11,294 bases of DNA from Lachnospiraceae bacterium (GCA_017652545.1 JAGCAV010000448.1:1-11294), one strand, 5' to 3'; positions 1 through 8,368 are shown, numbered from the stretch's first letter. The notes: a model not told the origin generated them from the sequence alone. Program-made: numbers and translations.

Positions 1-1479
1 CAGCATCGGATGCGCTTTCCGGAACGCAATGAGTTCCCGGACAAAGCCGCGTATGCTCTCCGACATTTTTTTGTCGCTCCAGTCCAGCCAGGTGACGGGA
101 CTGTCCAGACAGTAGGGGTTGTTGTTGCCGCCCTGGGTGTTTCCCGTCTCATCTCCGGCAAGGATCATCGGGGTCCCGCGGGAAAGCAGAAGCATGGCAA
201 AGGCGTTCCTGATCTGCCTGAGCCTCAGCTTCTGGATGGTCATCTTTCTGGTCGGACCTTCCGTTCCGCAGTTCCAGGAGTTCTCGTTTTCAGCTCCGTC
301 CTGCCCGGATTCTCCGTTCTCCTCGTTATGTTTTCTGTCATAGGAGACCAGATCCATCAGGGTAAACCCGTCGTGAGCCGTCACATAATTCACCCAGGCT
401 GCGTCCGTACTGCTCTGGCGGAACCGGTCCACGAAAGCGCGGGTCATGTCGGCATCGCCCTTGAGGATCCTGCGCATATCGGTCTTGAACCCGTCATTGC
501 AGTTGGCAAGGAGCCGGTTGACCTGTTTTTCTTCGTCCAGTCTCACGAAGCCGGGATCAAAATACCCGGTCATGAGCTTGCTCTTTGCCAGCAGCGCATC
601 ATGCGCTGCCATATATGCGATCGAAGGCCGGCACATCAGGTTGAACCCGTCCACATGGTACTCCGTCATCCAGAAGCGGAGCGCTTCCAGAGCCAGGCAT
701 TCCGGTATATCATCGAAAAAGGCAAATTCCATGATCACCTCGATACCGGCCTCATGCATGGAACGGACCATGGTCCTGAATTCCCTGTCCGGCTGCCGCG
801 TGGCACAGTAGCCCGTCTTCGGCGCAAAATACCAGCTCTTTGTAAAGCCCCAGTAATTCAGCTTTCGGCCGGAGGGAATCTCCTCATCCTCTTTGGCCAG
901 ATAGGACGGAACCGGTACCCTTCTCTCCTCGATCTCTTCAAATTCATAGCAGGGCATCAGAATGATCTGGTTGATTCCCAGGTCTTTCAGATACCCGATC
1001 TTTTCCGTCAGTCCCAGAAACGTTCCGGGGTTTTTGACCTTTGCCCTGCTGCCACGTGTAAATCCCCTGACATGCAGGCAATAGGAAATGACCTCGTCAT
1101 AGGGTATGCACGGCGGCGCGTCATCGCCCCAGTCATACTCTGTTTCCGGAAATGAGCAGCGTACCTGGTATTTCCTGCGCCGCTCCATGGATCCGAAATG
1201 CTCACGCCCCCGGATCACTCTGGCTTTCGGATCAATGACGATCCTGCCGCCCACTGAAAAAACATAGTCCGTCTTCGCCCGGTCGATTCCTTCGGCAACT
1301 GCCTGCCGGAAATGACCCTGATAGGGAAGCGGCGTAAACGGAATTTCTGACAGGACCGTCCCGGCTTCATGATCGATCAGGAGAACCTTTGCTTCCTGAT
1401 CTGAATTGAAAGCCGCGCGAAAAACGACTGTTCCGGGAGTTTCCTGTCTTGTCTGATTCTGCTTCGTTCCTGATGTCAT
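1..1479 (-). CDS. GlgX/isoamylase-like GH13 protein, predicted catalytically inactive (3' end cut by window)
   Basis: The reading frame is open from ATG at 1479 to the window edge, giving 493 visible residues; GlgX-type debranching enzymes usually run to about 650-700, so the C-terminus is missing only because of the window. The ATG follows GGGAGA at good spacing. Residues about 1-120 look like an N-terminal beta-sandwich (CBM48-like) region. The barrel starts with YCLHVRGFTRG and a KIGYLKDLGINQIILMP strand. The region around VTAHDGFTLMDLVSY (about 366-380), followed by NSWNCGTEGPT and later ILAGDETGNTQGGNNN, is typical of GlgX/isoamylase/pullulanase proteins. The catalytic motifs are broken. 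Region I reads EVIMEFAFFD instead of the usual VILDVVFNH. Region II reads VDGFNLMCR instead of VDGFRFDLA, so the nucleophile Asp is Met282 and the invariant Arg is Asn280. Region III reads KLMTGYFD instead of KLIAEPWD, so the acid Glu is Gly305. Only region IV (His369-Asp370) is kept. No stop or frameshift is seen, so this is a maintained protein, perhaps a glucan-binding or regulatory one. Family call is firm; role unknown. Confidence 0.88.
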   Translation of the reverse strand, partial: MTSGTKQNQTRQETPGTVVFRAAFNSDQEAKVLLIDHEAGTVLSEIPFTPLPYQGHFRQAVAEGIDRAKTDYVFSVGGRIVIDPKARVIRGREHFGSMERRRKYQVRCSFPETEYDWGDDAPPCIPYDEVISYCLHVRGFTRGSRAKVKNPGTFLGLTEKIGYLKDLGINQIILMPCYEFEEIEERRVPVPSYLAKEDEEIPSGRKLNYWGFTKSWYFAPKTGYCATRQPDREFRTMVRSMHEAGIEVIMEFAFFDDIPECLALEALRFWMTEYHVDGFNLMCRPSIAYMAAHDALLAKSKLMTGYFDPGFVRLDEEKQVNRLLANCNDGFKTDMRRILKGDADMTRAFVDRFRQSSTDAAWVNYVTAHDGFTLMDLVSYDRKHNEENGESGQDGAENENSWNCGTEGPTRKMTIQKLRLRQIRNAFAMLLLSRGTPMILAGDETGNTQGGNNNPYCLDSPVTWLDWSDKKMSESIRGFVRELIAFRKAHPML

Positions 1480-1564
1480 ATCATCTCTCCCTTTTTGCTG
1501 CGCCGTTGTCTTTGCTGCCATTCATGTACTGTCATTCCATGTAACTGCTTATGTTCAGCTTCCG
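1480..1564. other. 85-nt gap between the exonuclease gene and the GH13-like gene
   Basis: No terminator-like hairpin and no convincing promoter are visible here, so the GH13-like gene is probably read through from the exonuclease gene. The minus strand carries an imperfect tandem repeat (ACATGGAATGACAG then ACATGAATGGCAG) just before the ribosome binding site. Its significance is unclear. Confidence 0.4.
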
Positions 1565-2335
1565 TCAGCACAGGCCGGGATCAAGATCAATATCCAGTTC
1601 CACCGGGCAATGATCTGAGCCGAAGACCTGTGTGTGGATTTTTGCATCGTCCAGGGCATCCTTAAGGGATTCCGAAACGCAGAAATAGTCAATGCGCCAG
1701 CCGGCGTTCTTTTCCCGGGCCCTGAACCGATAGGACCACCAGCTGTAGATTCCCGTCACATCCGGATTGAAATAGCGCCAGGTATCGATAAATCCGGAAG
1801 AGAGCATCGCCGAACACTTCGCCCGCTCCTCATCGGTAAAGCCTGCATTGCGGCGGTTGGTCTTCGGATTTTTCAGGTCGATCTCCTGGTGAGCCACATT
1901 CAGGTCCCCGCAGAAGATGACCGGGTGCGTCTTCTCCAGCTCTTTCAGATAGGCCAGAAAATCGTCCTCCCATCTCATACGGTAGTCCAGCCTGGCCAGC
2001 TCATCCTGGGAATTGGGCGTGTACACTGTCACCACCCAGAAGGAGGGATACTCAAGCGTGATCACCCTGCCCTCATGGTCGTGTTCCTCCATGCCGATCC
2101 CGTACCGGACACTGAGCGGATGATGCTTTGTGAAGATGGCCGTCCCGGAATATCCCTTCTTCTCGGCATAGTTCCAGTACTGCTCATACCCTTCCGTCTC
2201 CAGATTAATCTGTCCTGCCTGAAGCTTTGTCTCCTGGAGGCAGAAAAAATCAGCGTCAATCTCCCGGAAAAAGTCCATAAATCCCTTCTGCGCGCAGGCA
2301 CGCAGACCGTTCACATTCCAGGAAATCAGACGCAT
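1565..2335 (-). CDS. xth: Exodeoxyribonuclease III / AP endonuclease (Xth family)
   Basis: This 256-residue cytosolic DNA repair enzyme is full length for the ExoIII family (about 250-270). The family cuts the backbone 5' of abasic sites and removes nucleotides from 3' ends. All the signature motifs are present in order: WNVNGLRA (6-13, Asn7), LQETK with the metal-binding Glu35, VYTPNS (about 104-109), [13 protein letters not shown] with Asp144 and Asn146, [20 protein letters not shown] (about 199-218), and the C-terminal [11 protein letters not shown] with the catalytic Asp241-His242 pair. The ATG at 2335 follows GGGGAGGAAT at good spacing, and the protein starts directly at the first beta strand, as family members usually do. 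The gene has its own predicted promoter upstream, after the terminator of the ABC transporter gene. The GH13-like gene follows 85 nt later in the same direction. No active-site residue is missing. Confidence 0.96.
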   Translation of the reverse strand: MRLISWNVNGLRACAQKGFMDFFREIDADFFCLQETKLQAGQINLETEGYEQYWNYAEKKGYSGTAIFTKHHPLSVRYGIGMEEHDHEGRVITLEYPSFWVVTVYTPNSQDELARLDYRMRWEDDFLAYLKELEKTHPVIFCGDLNVAHQEIDLKNPKTNRRNAGFTDEERAKCSAMLSSGFIDTWRYFNPDVTGIYSWWSYRFRAREKNAGWRIDYFCVSESLKDALDDAKIHTQVFGSDHCPVELDIDLDPGLC

Positions 2336-2346
2336 TTTTTATTCCT

Positions 2347-2368
2347 CCCCAAAAAACACTATTTGGGG
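2347..2368 (-). promoter_or_regulatory. Perfect 7-bp inverted repeat over the predicted xth transcription start
   Basis: Arms CCCCAAA (2347-2353) and TTTGGGG (2362-2368) flank an 8-nt spacer. The repeat begins 2 nt downstream of the predicted -10 box, covers the expected start site near 2364, and its second arm runs into the Shine-Dalgarno GGGGAGG. It could be a repressor operator. Because transcription should begin inside it, an RNA hairpin is less likely unless the start is further upstream. Confidence 0.4.
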
Positions 2369-2370
2369 AA

Positions 2371-2400
2371 AGTATACCACCATATGATAGATCCAGGCAA
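2371..2400 (-). promoter_or_regulatory. Predicted sigma-A promoter of xth
   Basis: On the minus strand TTGCCT (2395-2400) is followed after 18 nt by TATACT (2371-2376). TGG directly before the -10 gives an extended -10 element. The predicted start near 2364 leaves a short leader of about 30 nt. The promoter sits between the upstream terminator and the gene, as expected. Confidence 0.6.
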
Positions 2401-2430
2401 TTATTTTTGCTGTCCTTTGAATAAATAACA

Positions 2431-2455
2431 AAAGACCGGAACAAGTCCGGTCTTT
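2431..2455 (-). terminator. Rho-independent terminator after the ABC transporter gene
   Basis: A perfect 10-bp stem (AAAGACCGGA with TCCGGTCTTT) encloses a 5-nt loop, 11 nt after the ABC gene's TAG. On the minus strand the stem ends in CTTT and continues as a U-rich tail (TGTTATTTATT). Confidence 0.88.
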
Positions 2456-2466
2456 CGCATCTGACG

Positions 2467-4953
2467 CTATCGCTTGTCCTTATCAATCATCTCAAGGAAT
2501 ATCAGACCGATCAGGACGTATAGGGCTCCGAAGGCTGCCAGGATCCCCCAGCATTTCAGCAGATTTCCTTTTGAATAATTATAAGCAGGTTCTTTCAGCT
2601 TTGTGGCGGTATAGGTCTCGACCTTGTCCTTGACCTCCTCGATCTCCATCACGTTGCGGACCTTTGTCATCAGCTCATCCTGCTCACCGCCCTGCATCGT
2701 CTCAAGCGCGGCAGACAGGATCGTCGACTTCTGGCTGTTGTAATCCGCGGCGATGTTGACCGCGTTGATTCCCCAGTTACTGATGGTCAGCTTGGCGATC
2801 TGCTTTGCCATGGGCCGCTGAATCGGGAAGATACTGCCGGCAAATACCAGCTGCACCACCATCAGGAAAGGCATGATCGTCATGGCCCCGGTGGTCGAAT
2901 GGGCAATACAGGATACTGCCAGTGCCAGCATATCCGAAACATAGGTGGTCAGGAACATGGAAATACCGACATCCAGCGCAAACAGGCCTGTGATCAGTCC
3001 TGTCTTCGGGAAATACATGCCGAACGCCCTGAAGATCACCAGTGTGATGACGACCTGGATCAGGCAGACCAGCGCCTGATAGATCATGTGGGCTGCCAGA
3101 TACGACGATATGTGAAGGCCTGCCCTGTGTTCACGTTTAATGATGCTTCTTTCCTTGCAGACGACCTGGATGGAGTTGAACATGCCGTTCCAGATACAGA
3201 CCATGATCAGCGCCATGGAAGCGTACTTGGTAACCTCCATGTTGCGGAACATCTTGCTGCCCAGCACATAGACCACCAGGTAAGCAATAACCGCAGCCAT
3301 GATGAAGACCTTCCAGTTCTTCTCCGTGAACATCAGGCGGAACTGCTTGCCCAGATAGACCGGTATCTGCTCCACCCGGTTCTTGTATTTGGCCGGCGAT
3401 ACGTTTTCATCCTTTCTGCCTTCCCTGAAACGGGAAAGCGCCGTCCCCTTCGGCGCCTGGTCCGCGTCCGCATACACGGCCCGGGCCTGGCTGGCTCTGT
3501 TCTTTTCGTATTCCTTGTATTTTTCGATGAATTCGTCGGCTCTGCCCTCGCCGCCTTCATTCTTCGCGTTGATCCGCTTGACCACTTCCTCCATGGTCGG
3601 GACGCCAAAGAAATCCCTGGCTTCCTGAATGCCGCCGTAGAAGGCCAGCTGACCGATTTTTGTCTCCGTTCCCTTGGCAAGTACGATCACCTTGTCAAAC
3701 AGATGTGCCACACGGTCCGGAGCATGCGTGATCACCATCACGATCCGTCCCTGGCAGGCGATCAGCCGCAGGTTCTCCATCAGTTCATTCGCCATGATGC
3801 CGTCCAGACCGGAGTCCGGCTCGTCCAGGATAAACAAAGAAGGAGATGCAATGAATTCGGTACAGATGGAGAGTCGTTTTTTCTGGCCGCCGGACAGTTT
3901 GGATACCAGCGTTTTCTCTCTGCCTGAAAGACCGAAGGTTTCCAGAACAGCCGCGATCCGCTTCTTCTTCTCTTCCTCGGGCATGTCGGCCGGAAGCCTC
4001 ATGTCCGCCGCGTTGCTCACGGTGTCTCCCACCGTGTCGTCTTCACGCATCAGGTTCTCCTGGGGGACAAAACCGATCCGGTGCTTCACCTGCCCGTAAT
4101 CGCGATAGTAGTCCAGATCACCTTCCCTGATCGTCGCCTTCGCCTTCTCGTAACCGGTGACCGCATTGACAAACGTACTCTTGCCGGCTCCGGAGCCGCC
4201 CAGGATAAGCACCATGTTGCCCGGTTCGACCGACAGATTGATATCCTTCAGGAGCGTGATCTTCTTCATGGCGCTGTGGGCGGACCGCTCGTCGATATTG
4301 ATCGACAGGCTGCTTTCCTGGGAGGGATAGCCGTACACCAGGCCGGAGCCTTCAAAGAAGAACCTCGTATCGCCGATGGTAATGTTGTCATCGATCCTGA
4401 TCTTGAAGGAATCACCCGCAGGCTCTCCGTTGTGCAGCACGTTTTTCGCCTGGAAATCCTGAATGGTCCAGTATCCTGACTCATACTGCAGCTTGACGAC
4501 CGCCTGGCCTGTCTCCTCCGTCTGGTTCCGGATCTCCACCTGATGACGCCCGTCATCCAGATTGATGATCTGCCAGTTCCTGCCGCTCACAAACTCACTG
4601 AAGAAAATGGCTGTGAGCATTCCCCCGTTGGTAAGCCTGATCACGCTGCCATCCTTCAGTTCCCTGACATCGCCCTTCTCAAGGACCTCGCCTCCGACGA
4701 AAGTGAATACCTCCTCTGACAGATTCTCATAGTACCACTTATCGCCTTCAGTCCAGATCCTGCACTGTTCCTTATCCAGAAAATCATATTCCAGCTGCAG
4801 GCTGGATGTCGTAAAGACATCCATGTCGCACTGTCCTTTGATCAGTGCTTCCCTGAAGATCACATACTGCCTGGGGGCCTCCTGACCTTCAAAAAACAGG
4901 AGTCCGGCAGGCCGACGTCTTCCATTTCCTTTTGTCATATTCCCGTCACTCAT
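2467..4953 (-). CDS. ABCG-like ABC transporter (ATPase fused to permease) with two N-terminal FHA-like domains
   Basis: This 828-residue membrane protein has the ATPase before the membrane domain, as in the ABCG/White family and the mycobacterial FHA-ABC protein Rv1747; substrate unknown. Residues about 15-115 and 120-205 look like two FHA domains: each ends in a typical pattern (ELKDGSVIRL; NVLHNGEP followed by a turn and strand), but the usual phosphothreonine-binding Arg and Ser/His are not evident, so both look degenerate. The ATPase has Walker A GGSGAGKS (252-259), Q-loop VPQEN (about 296-300), signature LSGGQ (353-357), Walker B LFILDEP (373-379) and switch His410. A charged linker (about 455-530) leads to about six membrane segments (roughly 548-567, 580-597, 615-645, 652-685, 690-712, 800-822). 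A GTG at 4968 in the same frame overlaps the upstream stop. ATG at 4953 is preferred because GAGGGG lies seven bases before it. The gene is 11 nt downstream of the secreted-protein gene, in one transcript, so the two may act together. Confidence 0.9.
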   Translation of the reverse strand: MSDGNMTKGNGRRRPAGLLFFEGQEAPRQYVIFREALIKGQCDMDVFTTSSLQLEYDFLDKEQCRIWTEGDKWYYENLSEEVFTFVGGEVLEKGDVRELKDGSVIRLTNGGMLTAIFFSEFVSGRNWQIINLDDGRHQVEIRNQTEETGQAVVKLQYESGYWTIQDFQAKNVLHNGEPAGDSFKIRIDDNITIGDTRFFFEGSGLVYGYPSQESSLSINIDERSAHSAMKKITLLKDINLSVEPGNMVLILGGSGAGKSTFVNAVTGYEKAKATIREGDLDYYRDYGQVKHRIGFVPQENLMREDDTVGDTVSNAADMRLPADMPEEEKKKRIAAVLETFGLSGREKTLVSKLSGGQKKRLSICTEFIASPSLFILDEPDSGLDGIMANELMENLRLIACQGRIVMVITHAPDRVAHLFDKVIVLAKGTETKIGQLAFYGGIQEARDFFGVPTMEEVVKRINAKNEGGEGRADEFIEKYKEYEKNRASQARAVYADADQAPKGTALSRFREGRKDENVSPAKYKNRVEQIPVYLGKQFRLMFTEKNWKVFIMAAVIAYLVVYVLGSKMFRNMEVTKYASMALIMVCIWNGMFNSIQVVCKERSIIKREHRAGLHISSYLAAHMIYQALVCLIQVVITLVIFRAFGMYFPKTGLITGLFALDVGISMFLTTYVSDMLALAVSCIAHSTTGAMTIMPFLMVVQLVFAGSIFPIQRPMAKQIAKLTISNWGINAVNIAADYNSQKSTILSAALETMQGGEQDELMTKVRNVMEIEEVKDKVETYTATKLKEPAYNYSKGNLLKCWGILAAFGALYVLIGLIFLEMIDKDKR

Positions 4954-4964
4954 TTTCAAACCCC

Positions 4965-5573
4965 TCACTGCAGTGCAGCCTGCAGATTCTCCAGTTCGGT
5001 TTTCAGTTCCTCATTAGCCGCCATCTCCGCCATCAGCCCGAACAGTTTCTGTACGTCCTCGTTCTGCTCAAGCTCTGCCAGACCCTTCAATGCCTCTTCG
5101 ATCTCTTCCCTGTGGTCGATCATCGTCAGAATGACTGTTATAAAGGTCTCATTCACCTCCAGGGTCTCGAGGACCTTCCTCGTCAGTTCAGGGTCATCAG
5201 CGGCCATATTGGCCAGATTCTCCACCGTGTAGACAGCCAGGTCCTGCACTTCTTCGTAGCTCATCAGGCTTCGGAAATCCTCATTTTCCATCAGCGCAAT
5301 GACCATCTCGATGTATCCCTGAATCTCCTCCTCGGATATGCCGGGCACATAAGGCGCCACAGCGGCGGCAACCTGATCCGCCGGGATTTTGTCAAGCACC
5401 TGCAGCATTTCATCGACAAGATCGGCATTTTCTCCTGCTTCCGTTCCTTCCCGGGCTGCTGTGCTTTCCGTCACTGCTTCGGTCACCTGTTCTGCCGCAG
5501 CCGGTACCGCGCAGGCTGTCCCCATCAGACACGTGGCCGTGATGACGGCTGCCATTTTCTTTAATCGTCGCAT
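4965..5573 (-). CDS. Secreted acidic helical protein of unknown family
   Basis: This 202-residue protein starts with a clear signal peptide: MRRLKK, a hydrophobic stretch AAVITATCLMGTACAV, and a likely signal peptidase I site after PAAA (about residue 27). The cysteine at about 21 is not in a good lipobox (GTAC lacks Leu at -3), so a lipoprotein is less likely. The mature part is rich in Glu, Ala, Leu and Met, with almost no aromatic residues and no cysteine, and reads as a run of amphipathic helices (for example VDEMLQVLDKIPADQVAAAV and LAELEQNEDVQKLFGLMAEM). No family was recognised. ATG at 5573 has an excellent AGGAGGTGAAAC ribosome binding site. Its stop is just before the start of the FHA-ABC transporter gene, so the two are very likely co-transcribed and the protein may be an extracytoplasmic partner of that transporter. 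That link rests on context only. Confidence 0.8.
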   Translation of the reverse strand: MRRLKKMAAVITATCLMGTACAVPAAAEQVTEAVTESTAAREGTEAGENADLVDEMLQVLDKIPADQVAAAVAPYVPGISEEEIQGYIEMVIALMENEDFRSLMSYEEVQDLAVYTVENLANMAADDPELTRKVLETLEVNETFITVILTMIDHREEIEEALKGLAELEQNEDVQKLFGLMAEMAANEELKTELENLQAALQ

Positions 5574-5662
5574 GTTTCACCTCCTGCCCTGCCGGTTCAG
5601 ATCTCCTGGCATTCCTGCCGCGCCGTTTCCGGTTATACCTGAAGGTGTGGCAGTTTTCCGAT

Positions 5663-5691
5663 ATTTTACCGCAATACAGCGATCCGGTCAA
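5663..5691 (-). promoter_or_regulatory. Predicted sigma-A promoter of the secreted protein / FHA-ABC operon
   Basis: On the minus strand TTGACC (5686-5691) and TAAAAT (5663-5668) are separated by the ideal 17 nt. Each matches consensus at five of six positions. The predicted start near 5656 gives a leader of about 80 nt before ATG 5573. No clear riboswitch or attenuator fold was seen in that leader. Confidence 0.75.
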
Positions 5692-5728
5692 TCAGTCATC
5701 TGCAGGACAATCAGGGCTAAAGACATAA

Positions 5729-5765
5729 TTCAGGGGGTGAGTCATCATCTGACCCACCCCCTGAA
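5729..5765 (-). terminator. Probable terminator of the oxidoreductase operon
   Basis: Arms TTCAGGGGGTGAGTC (5729-5743) and GACCCACCCCCTGAA (5751-5765) form a 15-bp stem with a 7-nt loop. The one imperfect pair becomes G-U in the minus-strand RNA, which favours that strand. It begins 15 nt after the gamma subunit stop. The following U-tract (TTATGTCTTT) is only moderate. Confidence 0.7.
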
Positions 5766-5780
5766 ATTTCAATCTGTTTT

Positions 5781-6313
5781 TTATTCGTAATCCCTGCCGA
5801 TCTCCATGCATTTCAGATTCAGATCCAGAAGATCCGCATGTCTGGCGGAGATGCATTTTCCGAGAGCTTTCTTAACCAGCTCCTCATCATATTCTCCGAA
5901 AACGCGCAGAAGTTTTCCCATGAGGATCATGTTCGCCAGGGTCGGCGCACCGTTTTCATTGGCAAGCTTTGTGGCGGGAATGTAGTAGACTTCAACATCA
6001 TCCCGCTCCACCTTTCTTTCGATCAGGCTGCTGTCGACAAAGATTTTGCCGCCGGGCCTGACGGTGGACTCATATTTGTCCAGGGACGGCAGATTCATGG
6101 CCACAAGAACATCCGGCGTTGAGATGATCGGCGCACCGACCGGCTCATCGCTGATGATAACGGAGCAGTTTGCCGTGCCGCCGCGCATCTCGGGTCCGTA
6201 GGACGGGAGCCAGCTTACATTTTTATCCTCAATAAGTCCCTTGTATGCCAGAACTTTTCCGGAAAACAGGAGTCCCTGTCCGCCAAAGCCGGCGAAAAGC
6301 AATTCTCTAGTCA

Positions 6314-6314
<1 letters not shown>
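5781..6314 (-). CDS. 2-oxoacid:ferredoxin oxidoreductase, gamma subunit
   Basis: This 177-residue protein matches the usual size of the stand-alone gamma subunit (KorC/VorC/PorG type) of four-subunit 2-oxoacid:ferredoxin oxidoreductases, cytosolic enzymes that convert a 2-oxo acid plus CoA into acyl-CoA, CO2 and reduced ferredoxin. It has the glycine-rich N-terminal motif FAGFGGQGLLFSGK (7-20) and the family signature YGPEMRGGTANCSV (39-52), and then the PDVLVAMN strand (about 67-74). Its ATG overlaps the beta subunit TAA by one base (TAATG), with AAAGGAGG upstream, so translation is probably coupled. It is the last gene of the operon and is followed by a hairpin. The exact substrate class (2-oxoisovalerate, 2-oxoglutarate or aryl-pyruvate) cannot be read from this subunit. 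Confidence 0.93.
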
Positions 6315-7084
<770 letters not shown>

Positions 7085-7085
7085 A

Positions 7086-8150
7086 TTATTCACCTGCCTT
7101 TCCGGCTGCTGCCCTGATGGCTTCAAAGACCTGTTCCGGAGACGGGATCATGCCGCCCACCCTGTTGCAGAGTGTGACCGGAACCTTGCATTCTGTCGCG
7201 AGTTTCACATCTTCGATCATCTGACCCATGGACAGCTCAACGCTGATGATCTGTCTGGCTGTGCCGAGTGTCTTCTGGAAGACCTTCGTCGGGAACGGCC
7301 ACAGGGTAATGGGACGGATCAGACCAACCTTGATGCCTTCGGCTCTGGCAGCGTTCACCGCGTTCTTTGAAACACGGGCTGCAATACCGAAAGCCGCGAT
7401 CACGATCTCGGCATCATCCAGAAGGTATTCTTCCGCAAGGGCTTCTTTCTCACAGACCTGTGCGTATTTCTGATAGCGCTCAATGTTTTTGGCTTCCAGC
7501 ACATCCGGTTTCAGATACAGTGAGTTCGCGATGTTGTGTTCCCTGGCCATCTTTGTGCCTGTGGTTGCCCAGGGCTTTTCGGGCGCTTCCTTCACTTCAA
7601 AATCGAAGGAGACCGGTTCCATCATCTGGCCGATCGTACCGTCGGCAAGAACCATGGCGGGCATGCGGTACTCATCCGCCAGTTCGAAACCGCGGATCGT
7701 CAGCTGGGCCATCTCCTGCACGGAAGAGGGTGCGAGAACGATCAGATGGTAATCACCATGACCGCCGCCCCTGGTTGCCTGGAAGTAATCGGACTGACTG
7801 GGCTGAATGCCGCCAAGGCCGGGGCCGCCTCTCTGGCAGTTGACGATCAGAGCGGGAAGATCCGAACCTGCAAGGTAGGAAATGCCTTCGCTTTTCAGTG
7901 AGATTCCCGGGCTGGAGGAGGATGTCATCACGCGCTTGCCTGCCGCAGAAACACCGTAGACCATATTGATGGCGGCAATTTCGCTTTCCGCCTGAAGAAA
8001 TGTTCCGCCGATTTTGGGCATTCTCTTTGCCAGATAGGCCGCGATCTCTGTCTGCGGCGTGATCGGATATCCGAAATAATGACGGCAGCCGGCGATGATC
8101 GCAGCTTCCGCTATGGCTTCATTTCCCTTCATTAATACTTTTTCTGCCAA
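7086..8150 (-). CDS. vorB: 2-oxoacid:ferredoxin oxidoreductase, alpha subunit (VorB-like, 3-methyl-2-oxobutanoate type)
   Basis: This 354-residue alpha subunit is full length and has the family's N-terminal signature FGYPITPQTEI (26-36), then LQAESEIAAINMVYGVSAAG (52-71), SSSSPGISL (77-85) and RGGPGLGGIQPSQSDY (107-122). The opening MAEKVLMKGNEAIAEAA matches proteins annotated as VorB in Clostridia. The enzyme interconverts branched-chain 2-oxo acids (from Val, Leu, Ile) and their acyl-CoAs plus CO2 with ferredoxin. The substrate is inferred from family resemblance; 2-oxoglutarate or aryl-2-oxo acids remain possible. The start is TTG at 8150, supported by GAGGTGAG upstream; the next in-frame ATG at 8132 has no ribosome binding site and would drop conserved residues. 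The gene lies 11 nt after the ferredoxin gene and 1 nt before the beta gene. Confidence 0.93.
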   Translation of the reverse strand: MAEKVLMKGNEAIAEAAIIAGCRHYFGYPITPQTEIAAYLAKRMPKIGGTFLQAESEIAAINMVYGVSAAGKRVMTSSSSPGISLKSEGISYLAGSDLPALIVNCQRGGPGLGGIQPSQSDYFQATRGGGHGDYHLIVLAPSSVQEMAQLTIRGFELADEYRMPAMVLADGTIGQMMEPVSFDFEVKEAPEKPWATTGTKMAREHNIANSLYLKPDVLEAKNIERYQKYAQVCEKEALAEEYLLDDAEIVIAAFGIAARVSKNAVNAARAEGIKVGLIRPITLWPFPTKVFQKTLGTARQIISVELSMGQMIEDVKLATECKVPVTLCNRVGGMIPSPEQVFEAIRAAAGKAGE

Positions 8151-8161
8151 TTCATCTCACC

Positions 8162-8368
8162 TCACTTTTCGATTTTGATAATGCAGTCGGGACACATCGT
8201 CGCACAGGATGCGCAGGCGATGCAAGCAGCTTCATCAACACACTCCGCGGGGTGATGTCCTTTCTTGTTAATGGTTTCCTTCGCCAGCTGAAGGATCCCC
8301 TTGGGACATGCTTCAACGCAGAGACCGCATCCTTTGCACTCATCTGTTTTGAATGTCAGTTTTGCCAT
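8162..8368 (-). CDS. 2x[4Fe-4S] ferredoxin-type delta subunit of the 2-oxoacid oxidoreductase
   Basis: This 68-residue protein has two complete cluster motifs: Cys11-x2-Cys14-x2-Cys17-x3-Cys21-Pro and Cys49-x2-Cys52-x2-Cys55-x3-Cys59-Pro. An extra Cys62 follows the second motif and is not needed for a cluster. Its size and position directly before the alpha gene are those of the delta subunit of four-subunit 2-oxoacid:ferredoxin oxidoreductases, where it passes electrons from the beta-subunit cluster to an external ferredoxin. ATG at 8368 has a strong AGGAGG site. It is 30 nt downstream of the P-loop ATPase gene and 11 nt upstream of the alpha gene. Confidence 0.94.
   Translation of the reverse strand: MAKLTFKTDECKGCGLCVEACPKGILQLAKETINKKGHHPAECVDEAACIACASCATMCPDCIIKIEK

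Noticed and set aside
10..1155. Long plus-strand open frame of 381 codons opposite the GH13-like gene
   Set aside because: It is antisense to a frame with clear GlgX motifs, has no recognisable domain, and its length is explained by codon bias of the real gene on the other strand.
1500..1560. Imperfect tandem repeat in the gap before the GH13-like gene (ACATGGAATGACAG / ACATGAATGGCAG)
   Set aside because: It is only two imperfect copies of about 14 nt, with no sign of a binding site or mobile element.
1634..2428. Plus-strand open frame of 264 codons opposite xth
   Set aside because: It runs antisense to a complete exonuclease III gene and through its promoter, and encodes nothing recognisable.
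2899..3927. Plus-strand open frame of 342 codons opposite the ABC transporter gene
   Set aside because: It is a mirror of the coding strand of the ATPase and permease, with low-complexity His/Asp-rich sequence and no ribosome binding site or domain.
4953..4968. GTG start at 4968 for the FHA-ABC gene
   Set aside because: It overlaps the upstream stop and would place the GAGGGG ribosome binding site inside the coding region. ATG 4953 fits that site, although the GTG cannot be fully excluded.
5500..5560. Possible lipoprotein signal in the secreted protein (Cys at about residue 21)
   Set aside because: The residues before Cys are GTA, which do not fit the lipobox (Leu/Val/Ile at -3), and a better signal peptidase I site follows at PAAA.
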